From NCBI RefSeq assembly GCF_021869535.1, contig NW_026262668.1, positions 72,003,558 through 72,067,557 on the forward strand: DNA of 64,000 bases, given 5' to 3'. The translations under genes were made by a program, and so were the position numbers. Under the pieces are notes generated by a model, which did no database searches, was not told the DNA's origin, and saw only the letters and a list, made by a program, of their open reading frames with translations. The stretch is from Mytilus californianus. Lineage: Eukaryota > Mollusca > Bivalvia > Mytilida > Mytilidae. Each line of letters begins with the position of its first letter. Positions within the stretch are counted from its first letter, which is position 1. Below, piece by piece: positions 22,790-34,929 of the stretch.

Positions 22790-23530
22790 ATTTTTATTTA
22801 CGTCTCACCTTATGCATACAATTATACAATACAATCATAAAAGATACATGTTTAATACATAAGCCAATCTGTACAGATTTATGAGAGACGATAACAACTA
22901 AAACAACATGAATATATTTAATTATTTTTTTTTCATGAATGATAATAATATATACAGCATAATTGTGATATTATTCACAATATGAAACTTCTCGGCGTTT
23001 TTTCAGAATAAAATTACAGGTTTTGGCACTTAATCTTATAATATCTTGATTCGAAAATAAAAAAAAAAATATTTTCTGACAGTTTGTAAAACTATTAAAA
23101 TGTTCATCAATTTTAAGAGATTCAGTAAAAAGATTTTGTCTAAGATCATTATAAATAGGATAATGTAAAACAACATGATATTCATGTTCAACAGTATTAA
23201 AACAATTTCAACAACATCTCTCTTCCAGTCGTAAATTTTCATACCTCCCAGTTTCCAGCCTAATAGAAGCTACCCCAAATCTAAATTTTGCAAAGGCACT
23301 TCTTTCCCTAAAAGGCAGAAACAGTTTACAGTAGTTTTCAACAGCATAATTCTGTTTAAAAATAGTTTACGTTCTCAACTTGTTTCGCCCATTACCCCGA
23401 CGCTTAGAGGACTACTTAACAATGCTTTTCCATCCATCAATATATCTATCAAACATTCTTGACATGACTTTATCAACAAAAAGATTTTTATTAACATTAG
23501 TTTTGGTATTGCAAAAGTCAACCAACTCCA
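22790..23530 (-). mobile_element. Second minus-strand LINE 3' fragment
   Basis: Minus-strand frames give FVDKVMSRMFDRYIDGWKS, KQNYAVENYCKLFLPFRERS, RFGVASIRLETGRYE and then CFNTVEHEYHVVL, which is the LINE post-RT and terminal Cys/His region with stops. Its left part is the AT-rich 3' tail. It separates ISKLK (22770) from PGLDNI (23540) of the plus-strand RT, which should be adjacent. Confidence 0.7.
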
Positions 23531-23935
23531 GTTCAGTTGACAAATTGCCTGGGTTGGACAATATAACAAATACCATGATTAAATGCAACCAAAGTATTTC
23601 AATGGGTTGCTTCAAAAAATATTCAACTCTTGTTTGAGTAATTGCACATATCCTGAAAAATGGACAGAAGGATATATTACACCTTTACATAAGGCTAATG
23701 ATATTCTTGATCCAAATAACTATCGTGGTTTAACTATAACCAGTTCAATAGGGAAATTGTTTAATTCCATTTTGAACTCCCGTCTTGACAATTTTCTAAT
23801 CGAACACAAAATAATTGATGGCTTCCAAATTGGCTTCACAAAGAAAGCTATGACCTCTGACCATATGTTTGTAATCAAGACAATTATTGATAAATATTTT
23901 AATAATCCTGGTGGTGGACTATATTTCATTGGAAA
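23530..23935 (+). pseudogene. LINE reverse transcriptase fragment, plus strand
   Basis: KLPGLDNITNTMIKCNQ, then CTYPEKWTEGYITPLHKAND, NNYRGLTITSSIGKLFNSIL and a QIGF-type block follow the usual order of RT motifs 0 to 2. The sequence stops matching at GGGLYF, before the YADD motif. The strand opposite also stays open but does not match RT. Confidence 0.75.
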
Positions 23936-23949
23936 ATATACTGCCGAAA

Positions 23950-24400
23950 TTTACCCAAAATAAATCAAATATTATTTAACAGCAATAACTGTCCTTTTCT
24001 AGATTTAGTTAGATATTTCCGTTTTACAGAAATTCTACTCAAAAATTTACGACATAAGGGACGATTTGTCTTTCCCTATTGCTAATTTTGCTTTTTTGGA
24101 CGGTGATGTTCATTTGGCACCTTCTTGCGGTATTTAAATATCACAACTCGTTCGCTATGCCGGTGTCTGTAGTGACGTTTTGGATTTCAATGAGCGTAAT
24201 CTATGTTTTACTGGCAAGTTATTAAGTCAGGGATCTCGTTACCTCAAATTACTTAAAACCTTTAACTAAATTCTTCCATAGATACAAATATTTGGTTTGC
24301 AAGTTTGGCTGTACCTGTAGAAAACTTATTTCAAACGGAACAGCACATCCTAATTTTAACGGGACTGTTCTTTACCGACTCGGCACGGAAATTTAGATAC
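23950..24400 (+). pseudogene. Penelope-like RT C-terminal fragment
   Basis: CPFLDL, KIYDIRDDLSFPIANFAFLD, ISQLVRYAGVCSDVLDFNER and LLSQGSRYLKLLKTF match a C-terminal RT segment I associate with Penelope-like or related animal retroelements. A stop replaces one codon before ISQLVRY and the frame is shifted after FLDL. It abuts the LINE fragment directly, so one inserted into or replaced the other. The family name is moderately certain. Confidence 0.55.
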
Positions 24401-24783
24401 GATCCAATCCTTTAAATAAGCTTATCATAATAGGTTACCAATTCGGTGTATAAACTTCAAAATAAGAGAAAAAAGCAATGAAATATAATTAAACATTTGT
24501 ACAAACAATGATACTACCTATATTTCCCACATCATCAAGTTCTCAAATGTGTGACTTTTTTCCTACCAGAATAGTGACTTTTTTCCTGTGATTTTTTTCT
24601 CCGCTGTTTGCATAATGTTAGACCCTGGTTTTTAAAATTATCACGTGTTATTTTATATACTTATAACAGCGTGTAATGGTTTGAAGATAGTTATAAAATG
24701 TTTTAAATACGTGTATTGATCGATTCAAATTCATTTATGGCACACAGGTAGATTGTGTGTACAATGGTCAGAATGGAAATACG

Positions 24784-24978
24784 ATGAAACGGTTCAGCAA
24801 AGTGATCATTCTGATGTTTTCTCTATTTTTCGGAAGTTTAATATACAATTTCTTCCGATACTGGTTATGGGAATATGAATACAACCCATGGATTAAGGCT
24901 TTGTCCTACACAGTTCATCACAGATCACAAATTCATAAGTATTGAAGAACTTCCGGGAAAAGAAGGATGTATTAAAGG
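24784..24978 (+). CDS. Candidate first exon of an unknown membrane-anchored protein
   Basis: ATG at 24784 opens MKRFSKVIILMFSLFFGSLI and YNFFRYWLWEYEYNPW, a good signal-anchor. Near 24905 the frame must shift to read FITDHKFISIEELPGKEGCI, which ends at an AAAG|GTAAAC donor (24979). No later exon was found. It resembles the first exon of a type II Golgi enzyme, but no family is recognised and the shift suggests decay. Confidence 0.25.
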
Positions 24979-24979
24979 T

Positions 24980-26139
24980 AAACAATAAGTATAAACTGCT
25001 ATGGACAGTTATGTGTATGTATACATATATACATATAATATAGTACTTACTTACAACTAGAATACTTGTAAGACAGCTTACTTGTATGATTTATGTATAT
25101 GACTTTTTTTTGGTTATTTAGTAATGATCCAACTGTTTGGTTTCTTAAAGTGACAAAATTTTATTCTTCCATTGACATATTGTTTTAAGAGAAGATTGTG
25201 GTGATTCGCTGGAATTGCGCCGGGAAGACAACTTATGATGACCTATCCACGACTAATTTTATTGCTGTTTGATTAATCCTATAAATTAAATCAGTCAATT
25301 GACTATTGTAGAATTAAAATGATTGATTTTTGGTGCTTAACATCCAGTGGCAAATATTTCATGCTTGTTCAGAACAAGAACAAATTAACAATACATTCAA
25401 TAGGTAGGTCCTGTAATAGAGACCGTCCGGTATTAAGGTCAGGAAAATTTTGACTGTCCTTTGAAAATGAAGATATATTGGATAGGGCCAGAATTTTTGC
25501 CTTGCAACAGGCCACCTAGCTACGGACCCCTCTAAAAGTTGTTGCAAGCGTGTCACTTTCTTAACACGAGGCATCGGATTTAACGTTCCCATTCTGACTG
25601 GACGTGGATGCGTACTTCTACATCCCGCACAGGCGAACAGACGCCCCATTTTGGCAACATATTGTATCCTATATCTATTCTAAGCAAAGGATTATATTAA
25701 AATAACTGTACCAAAGAAGAGACTTAAGAATTCTAAGACAGTAGCGTTTAGACGAGGTGGATTTACACGAGACAGCATTCAATGATATACTCGGAAATAA
25801 CTACACGTAACATACCGGTATCAAAGACATCTCTTTATCGTTCCTGGGGGGGATTAATAACCTGAGACTTCTTTAACACATATATGTGTTATAATAGTCC
25901 CAGTAATAACCCAGGATCCGCAGTTTCTTTTGAGCCCGGAACCCCCATAAAGTTATTCAAATAACATCTAAATTTTCTAATCTGATTAAAATCGTGAAAA
26001 ATACCACGTGAAATTCGTGTGCATTTTTTCACGCAAGCTTCATGTATAAGCTTGTTTGAGGTGAATTCCACGTGAGATTTATGTGAAAAATAAATGAGAA
26101 AAATTTACCTGTGCATGCATACAAACTTGACAGAATTGT
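24980..26139. other. No gene seen
   Basis: AT-rich sequence. A GC-richer patch at 25490-25650 keeps a minus-strand frame open, without recognisable protein features. Confidence 0.3.
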
Positions 26140-26795
26140 TTTTATCTCGCCTTGACGGAGGCAAAAAGCGAGACATAGGTATGCTGTTTCCGGCGTTGGC
26201 GGCGGCGTCAGCAATGTATTAGTTTGTGATTAGGTCAATTTTGTGGGGAACAACTGGTGGTAGGTCAATGATATTTGGTATGCAGTTATATTAACATTAG
26301 CACATCTCATTTCCATGGATATTGTTTAGCCCTGCCCCTCAGTCATGGTCTATTGACTTTGTAACTGTTGCATAGTTTACATGTATTAGTTTGTGATTAG
26401 GTCAGTTTACGGTGAACCGCTAGTGGTAGGTCAATGATATTTGGTTTTCATTTGCATTTGCATTAGCATTGGAACATCTCATTTCCATGGAGATTGTTTG
26501 GCCCTGCCCCCTCAGTTGTGGTCTATTGACTTCGAAACGTTTGCTTAGTTTACATATATTAGTTTGTGATTAGGTCAGTTATTGGGGAACCACAAGTGGT
26601 AGGTCAATGATATTTGGTATGCATATGTATTAGCATTGGCACATCTCACTTCCGTGGAGATTGTTTGGCCCTGTACTTTTAGTCATCGTTCATTGACTTT
26701 GAATATTTTGCATAACTTACAGGTTGAAGTATTGCTTTTTTAATTTCAACATTTGCATTTTACTATCAAAATGACAAAAAGGCGAGATATAATTC
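26140..26795 (-). mobile_element. CTCGCC-family element with three tandem core units
   Basis: Left edge ATCTCGCCTTGACGG with AAAAAGCGAGACATA forms a hairpin and is followed by a GGCGGCGGCG linker. Right edge AAAAAGGCGAGATATAA carries the inverted copy AAGGCGAGAT of ATCTCGCCTT. Between are about three units of roughly 160 bp, each starting TTAGTTTGTGATTAGGTCA (near 26220, 26385 and 26560). Read on the minus strand, the order is head, cores, linker, hairpin tail. Confidence 0.75.
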
Positions 26796-27339
26796 TGTGT
26801 TAACAGTTTTATTTTTTAAATGATACCTTTTGTTATATTAAAGTACTTTCCTTTCTATTATAGTTATAAGAGGAAAGGGTAAATCAGATGAACAACTTAC
26901 TTGTTATTTTATTAATGTTTAATTTGGTGTTGTTTTTTTTAGGTTGACAGTGGGATTTTGGGAATGCATTGTAATGTTTAGACACAGACAAAGATGAAAA
27001 TGTGGTCAGACATGTTATACTTTCCCTGCAGATATATGGAAACGTAAAACTTATAACCGACTTTGTCATATTAACAATTACTATGTTTTACATGTATTGC
27101 CATTTGTTCTCCAGATATAAAAGTGGAAGACTCACTATTTTCGTATTGTTACATGATTATATTATGATTTGATCAAAACGATAACTCCAAATGGTTTTTC
27201 TATATTAAATCATGCTGCAAATTAATAAATATACAATGTTTTAGCACTGATTTATTTTAACCGTGTCTGACTTCAGTTTAAAAAATATCATTATTGTACT
27301 CAATGATTACGATGTTAAAGGAAATATACCAACGCCCTT

Positions 27340-27785
27340 AGGTAATTAAAAATGTAATTGTAATTGCTTGTTATAAATTACGAATTGAAAAGTAATTTAA
27401 AGTAATGTGTAATTGAGCATATTTTCAAAAACATATAATTAGATATAGGAAGATGTGGTATGAGTGCCAATGAGACAACTCTCCATCCAAGTTACAATTT
27501 ATAAAAGTAAACCATTATAGGTCAAGGTACGGCCTTCAACACGGAGCATTGGCTCACACCGAACAGCAAGCTATAAAGGGCCCCAAAAAATTACTAGTGT
27601 AAAACCATTCAAACTGAAAAACCAACGGTCTAATCTATATAAAAACGAGAAACGAGAAACACGTATGAACTACATAAACAGACGACAACTACTGTAATCA
27701 GATTGAATGTATAATGAATTACATTGCCTTTTTGCCATTTAATTATTGAATTACTTTTCAATTACTTTGGTACATTGAATTTCAT
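27340..27785. mobile_element. AATTAC-type inverted element with a nested dispersed repeat
   Basis: GAATTGAAAAGTAATTTAAA at 27383 faces ATTGAATTACTTTTCAATTA near 27745, giving AT-rich inverted arms. A different, GC-richer repeat (27441-27694) sits between them. Confidence 0.5.
27441..27694 (+). repeat. Dispersed 250-bp repeat (AGATGTGGTATGAG family)
   Basis: It starts AGATATAGGAAGATGTGGTA and includes ACGGCCTTCAACACGGAGCA, GGCTCACACCGAACAGCAAG and CCAACGGTCTAATCTATAT. A truncated copy interrupts the Helentron at 2151-2208. I recall this as a very common dispersed mussel sequence; its class is unknown to me. Confidence 0.65.
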
Positions 27786-28015
27786 TTTTCATATACTTTT
27801 GATTATAAATAAGTATTATGTTTAAGAAAATTTATAAATAGTATTGCTAAATATTGCATTTTTTATAACATGTATAATAATCTCCATTTGCATTCATTTC
27901 ATTTATTAATTTATTCACATTTAAAATGATAAATGATAAAACCAATATCAGTTTTCTCTTTCAAACAGGGTCAAAGATTTTTTTTATATATTTAGAAATT
28001 TTTAAAACTTTACGT

Positions 28016-28122
28016 ATTGGTAAGATAATACTTGGTCATGTTTTATGGCTATTTAAAGCTCGAGGCGTAGTCGAGGGTTTTAAATGTTCATAAAACATGA
28101 CAGAGTATTGTCTTACCAATTT
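28016..28122. mobile_element. Small hairpin element, about 105 bp
   Basis: TTGGTAAGATAATACTTGGT on the left pairs with ...GTATTGTCTTACCAA on the right, and CATGTTTTATGG pairs with TTCATAAAACATGACA. The centre is CTCGAGGCGTAGTCGAG. Almost the whole length folds into one stem. Confidence 0.65.
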
Positions 28123-28496
28123 AGAACATATTCACACCTTCGAGTGACATTACAAAATTAGTCTTTCACCATTGTTATAATCAATCATTCAAATGAGCTC
28201 ACTGTAAGTGTTAACATGGTTAGTAGAATGTATGTAAATCATTTAATGGTCATTCCAACAGATGGAATGAAATAACAATGAGATAGTTTTGTGATAACAA
28301 AAAAAGATAGAATTATTCAAAAATGGAGATTTCTTCTGCTTCAGGTACAATTGTATACCTATATATCTAAAATTCCTTCATTTTATAAAGCACATAATGT
28401 TAATATACAAATTAGCTTTTCTAAAATTGTTTAATTTTTAATTATGACAAAACTTTATCAATAAATTTTTAAATTACAATCGTTTCAACTTCAGAT

Positions 28497-29365
28497 GCTT
28501 ACTTTTTGTCGAGCCTGCGACTTTTGTCGCAAAAGCGAGACATAGCGGTCCTACATTCCGTCGGCATCGGCGTCCACAAATATTCACTCTGTGGTTAAAG
28601 TTTTTCAAATTTTAATAACTTTCTTAAACTATCCTGGATTTCTACCAAACTTGGACAGAAGCTTGTTTATGATCATAAGATAGTATTCAAAAGTAAATTT
28701 TGTTAAAAAAAAAAAATCCTGTTTATCCGTATTTTACTTATAAATGGACTTAGTTTTTCTGCCAGTTAACATTACATTCACTCTGTGGTTAAAGTTTTTC
28801 AAATTTTAATAACTTTCTTAAACTATTCTGGATTTGTACCATACTTGGACAGAAGCTTGTTTATGATCATAAGATAGATTCAAAAGTAAATTTTGTTAAA
28901 AAAAATCCTGTTTATCCATATTTTACTTATAAATGGACTTAGTTTTTCTGCCAGTTTACATTACATTCACTCTGTGGTTAAAGTTTTAAAAATTTTAATA
29001 ACTTTCTTAAACTGTCCTGGATTTGTACCAAACTTGGACAGAAGTTTGTTTATGATCAAAAGCTAGTATCTAGATGGAAATTTTGTAAAAAACAATTTTC
29101 TGTTTTTCCGTATATTACTTATAAATGGACTTAGTTTTTCTTCCAGTTAACATTACATACAGTCTGCAGTTAAAGTTTTAAAACATTTATTAGATTCATA
29201 AACCATCCTGGATTCTTACCAAACTTGAACAGAAGCTTCTTACATTCAAAAGAAAGTATCTAGAGGAAAATTTTTAATAGTTATTTCCCCATTTTTGTTG
29301 AGCCTGCGACTAACAGCAAAAGTAGGCGAGACACTGGGTTCCGCGGAACCCTTACGATTTTTTTT
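28497..29365 (-). mobile_element. TCGAGCC-family element with four core units
   Basis: Left edge GTCGAGCCTGCGACTTTTGT plus CGCAAAAGCGAGAC is the reversed hairpin tail. Core units of about 200 bp begin ACATTCACTCTGTGGTTAAA near 28580, 28770, 28970 and 29150. The right edge GGCGAGACACTGGGTTCC with GCGGAACCC is the reversed head. Non-coding. Confidence 0.7.
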
Positions 29366-30047
29366 ATTGATGAATGTATTGTTTTTTTCCCCAAAAACTT
29401 CCTTTGATTTTTTTATCAACAGTCATTTTTTTCTTTTAAAAAAAAGGATTTTAGGTCTCATATAAATATTAGATTAAATATTATTTTAACTATACGCCTG
29501 TGTTTTATAGTTCTATTATCCTGCTCTCATTTACATATACTAATTAAACAAACAACAGTACACATGATTTTTTTCTCTGTTGCTCTTTTTCTATGGAAAT
29601 TGCCTCCGGGTATTGTACACTTCGTTAGTGCAGTTTTTGAGAGTTCACTTTCATAATTAATCTACAATGAAAAGTCATTCATGTATAGCATTTTATAACT
29701 GCATGGAAAGCCATGTACTATGAAAAATAGAAGAGAAAATACTGATTTTTCATTAGACGAGAATGGGTGAGTATGTTCTAACATTCTATAGAATATAGTA
29801 AAGTGCTCTCGACCAATGAAATTGTAGGATTTGGTGTTTCTTATTTTTGAAGAATGAACGTAAATCATGTTCTTAGTAGGATTATCCTATTGTTTAGGCT
29901 TATTTACAGTTAAAAAAAAAGAGTTTCTATAGTTAGCTAATTCGCTTACAAAAACTCAGATTACTGCATACGCTGTTGGTAAGAACAGTAATTTTCATTA
30001 TTCCGATAAAATTAAGAAAAATGCAGTTTACTTTAACTTTTGAATAC
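29366..30047. other. No gene seen
   Basis: AT-rich spacer with several homopolymer runs. Minus-strand open frame 29868-29662 has no recognisable features. Confidence 0.3.
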
Positions 30048-30367
30048 ACTGTAAAAATGGTGTTTAGATCCTAAACACATTTCTAAGCACATCTTTTGTG
30101 CACTTTTTTTTACATGTTTAGATCTAAACGTGTCTCAGTACAATGTGTTTAGGATTGTGTTTAGAATCGTGTTTAGCTTAGAGATAAGTGTTTAATTTCT
30201 AAACACTTTCATTTTTAAACACATTAAAAGTGTTTAAATTCAAGACATGTTTAGATATTATGTGCTTACTGAGAAATGTGTTTAGAAATTAAACACAATC
30301 CTAAACACGTTTAGATCTAAACATGTAATACAAGTGTTTAATTTCTAAGCACGACTTTTACAGTGTA
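30048..30367. mobile_element. TIR element built almost wholly of CTAAACAC/GTGTTTAG words
   Basis: The ends CACTGTAAAA and TTTTACAGTG are inverted and flanked by TA on both sides. Inside, CTAAACAC-like words and their complement recur more than a dozen times in both orientations, with composite palindromes such as GTTTAGATCTAAAC. It is followed directly by an (AT)n run at 30366. Confidence 0.7.
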
Positions 30368-30419
30368 TATATATATATATATAAGAAATAATGTCTGAAG
30401 CAAAATTTATAAAAAAAAT

Positions 30420-31170
30420 TTTTTTCATTTTCCAATATTTTAATGATAGACGGACTTCGTTTTAAGAAGGAACAGTCTTGGATTAAATATTTTAGACATC
30501 ACCAGTTTGTCAAACCATTATTGAATGTTATGAAATTGGACAGAAGATTCTTCAAGATTAAGAAATGGCATCCGAAGAAAAGTTCGAATTTAAAAAAAAA
30601 ATCCGTATTTTACTGATAATTGGACTTTGTTTTTGGCAGTCATTATTACACTTTAATACTGACAGTTCATTGAACCCTTTGCGAGTTTATAGCTTCAAGA
30701 CAACAATTAAAAACGCATTTTTGTGTAAAAATCGTCATTTAAGGGTAACTTGAAGTTCAGTTTTGACAAAATGGACTGCAGGTAGATCTCGACGTTCTGA
30801 AAATTTCTGCCCATTTCAGATTTTCTCTATCTGCAACAGTTTTCAAGACAATAAACAAATCTTACATCTTACCATATGTTTTATTTTGAGCCATGTCGGA
30901 CATATACATGTTAGTTAGAGGTGTACATCGTATACATTTTTAAAACTAGAAACACACGGATGATTGTTGTCAAGTTTGGTTCTAATTGGCCTAGTGGTTT
31001 CAAAAGATTTTTTAAAAGTCTAACTGCTTTTCCTGGATTGTAAATGAACCGAATTTGTACTTTGAATGCCTGCTTGGTATCTTTAGCCTCTTTTTCTAAC
31101 TGATGACGGACGACAAACGCTACGTGATTGCAATAGCTCGCACTGGGTCTTTAGGCCAGGTGAGCTATAA
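30420..31170 (+). repeat. Diverged core units ending in an AGCTCAC-type tail
   Basis: The first part resembles the 190-bp cores at 31650-32750 (GGACAGAAGATTCTTCAAGA). The end, GATGACGGACGACAAACGC then CAGGTGAGCTATAAAA, is a diverged AGCTCAC-family linker and tail. An open plus frame at 30565-30753 lies within the cores and has no independent support. Confidence 0.5.
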
Positions 31171-31560
31171 AAAGGGTTAATATTGATTTAGGGGTAACAA
31201 ATCCTGTAAGGAGTAGATTGACAATTTCATTCCTATTGTAGATCTTGTGTTGCTATTCAAAGTTTTAGTATATATCTATAATGGTTTTTAAGATGTTGGA
31301 TAAAAACACTAAAATCGATGAAAAAAATCATCAATTTAGGGCGGTAACTCCAGTACTGAGTTGACTTGCAATTTTTATAACTTTAATCAATTTGTAGAGC
31401 TGATTTTGCTGATCCTTTTTGTCTTTCAGTTTTCTTGATCAATTATAGTTTCAGCAAACTAGAGACTCTAAATAGCCTGTGTCGCATCTTCAACAATGGC
31501 CATTCTCCAAAATTATTGTCTAGAAAACAGTTCATGACTAAAATGTCCTTTTTGCTTATC

Positions 31561-32850
31561 ATTTTTGTCGCGCCTGCGAAATTTGTTTCGCAAAAGCGAG
31601 ATATGGCGATCCTAGATTCCGTCGTCGGCGTCAACGTTTAGGTTCAATCTGTGGTTAAAGTTTTTTAAGACATCAATAATTTTGTCAAACCTTCATGGAA
31701 TTTTAGGAAACTTGGACAGAAGCCTGTTTATGATCAAAATACAGTATCCAGAGCAAAATTTTGAAAATATTTAGTTTAATTTTTTCGTATTTTACTGATA
31801 AATGGACTTAGTTCTTTTTTTACAGTTAACATTCAGATTTAGTCTGAGGTTAAAGTTTTTTCAGTCATCAATAACTTTGTCAAACCATCATGGAATTTTA
31901 TGAAATTTGAACAGAAGCTTGTTTATGACCAAAAGACAGTTTCCAGGGCGAAATTTTGAAAAATATTAATTTCAATCTTTTCCGTATTTTACTGATTAAT
32001 AGACTAAGTTTTTTTTTAAGTTAACTTTCAGATTTAGTCTTAGGTTAAAGTTTTATTAGACATCAATAATTTTGTCAAACCTACATAGAATTTTATGAAA
32101 TTTGGACAGAAGATTGTTTATGCCCAAGACAGTATCCAGAGCAAAATTTAAAAAAAATGTTTATTTTTATTTTTCCATATTTATTGATAAATGGACTTAA
32201 ATTTCTAACAGTTAACACTCAGGCTTAGTCTGAGGTTAAAGTTTTTTTAGACATCAATAACTTTGTCAAACCTTCGTTGAATTTTATGAAATTTGGACTG
32301 AAACTTGTTTATGACCAAAAGACAGAATCCACAGCAATATTCTGAAAATATTTATTTTCATTTTCCCGTATTTCACTGATACATAGTCTTAGTGTTTTTT
32401 TTACAGTTAACAAGTAGATACAGTCTGTGGTTAAAGTTTGTTAAACATCAATTACTTTGTCAAACCTTATAGGGTTTTATGAAACTTTGGCAGAAGCTTT
32501 TAAATGATGAAGAAATAATGTCTGAAATAGACCTTTGAAAACACATTTTTTTTTCAATTTTTAGTGTTTTTCTGATAGATGGATTTTGTTTTTTTAGAGT
32601 AAACATTTACAGACCGTCCAGGATTAAATTTTTTAGAAATGATAAATTTGTAAACCTTCATGGATTGTTATGAAACTTGGACAGAAGCTAATCTTCAAGA
32701 CCAAGACAGCATATAGAGAAAAAGTTTGATTTTTTTTTATAAATTCGGTATTTTACTTATAAATGGACTCATTTTTTAAGTCAACATTACACTTTTACAC
32801 TGACAGCAGCAATTGCAGGCGAGACACAGGGTTCCAAAGAACCCCTTATA
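31561..32850 (-). mobile_element. TCGAGCC-family element with about six core units
   Basis: Left edge TTTTGTCGCGCCTGCGAAAT with TTCGCAAAAGCGAGATATG is the reversed hairpin tail, followed by CGTCGTCGGCGTC. About six units of roughly 190 bp contain GGTTAAAGTTTTTT and GGACAGAAGCTTGTTTATGA. The right edge is GCAGGCGAGACACAGGGTTC. It is the same design as 28497-29365 with more units. Confidence 0.7.
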
Positions 32851-32879
32851 AATTTTTATTGCTTAGTCTCTCCCTACTT

Positions 32880-33905
32880 TTTTGCCAAAAGTTGTTAAAA
32901 AAATGGCAGTAACTCCTATAAGGAGTGGACAGACAATTTCAGCTATGTGCCTTTTTTGTCAATCTTATCTTGTTTGGAGTTTCTCTTTAGATACTAGGTT
33001 TTACCCAAAACGCAAACAATGCTCGGGCAATAACTCCTATATGGAGTTAGCTTATGATTTCGGCCATGTTCACTAAATAATATCAATAGATCTAATATTG
33101 CTGATCATTGTTTATTTATTAGGTAAGGTAACTTATTAGCTAGTATATTGCTGATCATTGTTGCTATCTATCTGTTTCAGTTGTGTAGATATTTATAGGC
33201 AAAAACTTGAAAATTGGTAAAAGCTTGATTTAAGGGCAATAATTCCTACGTGGAATTGACTGAAAATTTCGACCATGTTGGCTTACTAGTAGATCTCGTC
33301 TTACTGATTGTTTTTGCTATTAATAGTTTGTCTCTTTATTATTATAGTTTTCAAACATCACATAAAATTGTCATTTTTTAAGGGTTGTAACTCCTTTAAG
33401 TAGTCAACTGACGATTTCGGCCATGTTTCTTATCTTGCTGATTATTTTTGCAATTTTAAATGTCTCTCCGTCTATCATACTTTTAAAGATAAAAGGCAAA
33501 ATCGAAAATAAAAAACATTCCTTAAGGACAATAACTCCTATAAGGAGGTCTCCCAACATATTTGGTCTAAATGCACAAGTTGGCAGATCTCATCATTCTG
33601 ATCATTTCTGCCTGTCACCATTTCTTTATATCGGTTAAGATTATAGATAATACTTGCCGTTTACCCTTATGATCTATTTTTGGCCTTGGTGGCAATGTTT
33701 GTTGGCAGGATGAGTCATAGAAGATACTTTTTAAACTAGATACCGATGATATGGATGATTGTGACCTAGTTTGGTTCTATTTGGCCAAGTAATTTTAGTG
33801 AAGAAATTTTGTAAAAGTTCAACAGACGATTAAGATGGATGACATGTGAGGGACACCAAGTGATAGCAATCGCTCAAACTGGCACTTTGGGACAGGTGAG
33901 CTAAA
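32880..33905 (+). mobile_element. Diverged AGCTCAC-like element
   Basis: Units containing AACTCCTATAAGGAGT (note the palindrome), a GACTGAAAATTTCGGCCATG-type block and TAGATCT recur near 32910, 33030, 33240, 33390 and 33535. The end has GATGGATGACATGTGAGGGA, then GGACAGGTGAGCTAAAA. It is an old relative of the AGCTCAC family. Confidence 0.5.
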
Positions 33906-34610
33906 ATTTGGTAAAAATTGCCTTTCAAGGGCAATAACTTCTTTGTAGATCTTATTGTTCAGGTAATTTTTACTCTTTCAAGTTTCTCTTTATCTAAAAT
34001 AGTTTTTTATTTCAGGACCAAAAACTTCAAATTAGGTTGTCAAACTTCGAGTTAGTGTCTGATATGTGATTTCTTCTTTTTCAATCTGATGATATTAATG
34101 CTAGAAATTCCAAAATCACAAGTTTCATGAAATTTGCTTAACCATTCCTTTGCCTCTGCATGATGCAGGAATTGACAGAAAGGCAATGGTATACCACAAT
34201 ACATTCAACAGACATATGCCAGGAGAAAACTTCAAATTCAGGCATCTGTACACCATATTGATTATCTAGCTCTCTTACATTCTATTATATGTAACGCTAT
34301 TTACTTATTGTTTACACCACTGCTTTATTAGCGTATTCTGTTTAACATTCTGTGGCATTTGTCTGAGGGAAGCAAAAATGTGTAACAACACTACTTCTCG
34401 TAACAGATGTTAATGTCAGGTGTAACTTATTAAACAAAAAGGTCTCTCACAGGGAATTGCAATAGAAGGGAGTATGTTCACAAATGGCGTATAATTGCCC
34501 TGAACATTCAATCAATTTACAAATCAAAGAACCTTTTCGAGCACGCTCACATACCCCATGCCCCCACATGGTCACTGGGCAAACAAAATATCACCAGATT
34601 CTTAAGTTTA
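33906..34610. other. No gene seen
   Basis: Mixed AT-rich sequence with one further AGCTCAC-like core remnant at about 33915-34000. No coding region was recognised. Confidence 0.3.
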
Positions 34611-34613
34611 AAG

Positions 34614-34900
34614 ACTCATAACTCCTACAATAAATTGCTTCGCCGAGCGCAGCTGGATACGACCGCAGAGGTCCAACCCTGAACAGTTGGGGCAAAAATG
34701 GACACAATATTCGCGCTTGATACAGGTCTGAATTTGGATTGTAATTAATTATTCGACACATAATAGGTTTCTGACACAGAATAACTGTTGTCAAAGAACT
34801 TAGAATTGGTTATATGATTTGATTTTATATTCAATTTTTTGCTTTTGTGCAATACACTATGCTGTTGCGAATTTACCTTTCTTTTTTACCCCCCCCCCCC
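34614..34900 (+). repeat. Head fragment of the ATACGACCGC family, first copy
   Basis: AATAAATTGCTTCGCCGAGC, then GATACGACCGCAGAGGTCCA, ACAGTTGGGGCAAAAATGGA and TTTGGATTGTAATTAA match the heads at 35293, 39115 and 56771. The fragment ends near a long C run (34891-34908). Confidence 0.7.
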
Positions 34901-34929
34901 CCCCCTTTTCCAAAAAAAATAAATGGAGA

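Larger units (their letters stand above)
19135..23935 (+). mobile_element. Plus-strand non-LTR retrotransposon, broken by two inserts
   Basis: Three separated plus-strand pieces fit one APE-type LINE: an endonuclease start (19135-19315), the rest of the endonuclease and the linker to RT (21700-22785), and part of the reverse transcriptase (23530-23935). The breaks are filled by minus-strand LINE sequence. Stops and frameshifts are present throughout, so the copy is dead. The clade could not be assigned by eye. Confidence 0.7.

Noticed and set aside
23412..23615. Minus-strand frame overlapping plus-strand RT sequence
   Set aside because: The part right of about 23530 is antisense to PGLDNITNTM of the plus-strand RT. 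Only the part to the left is genuine minus-strand LINE.
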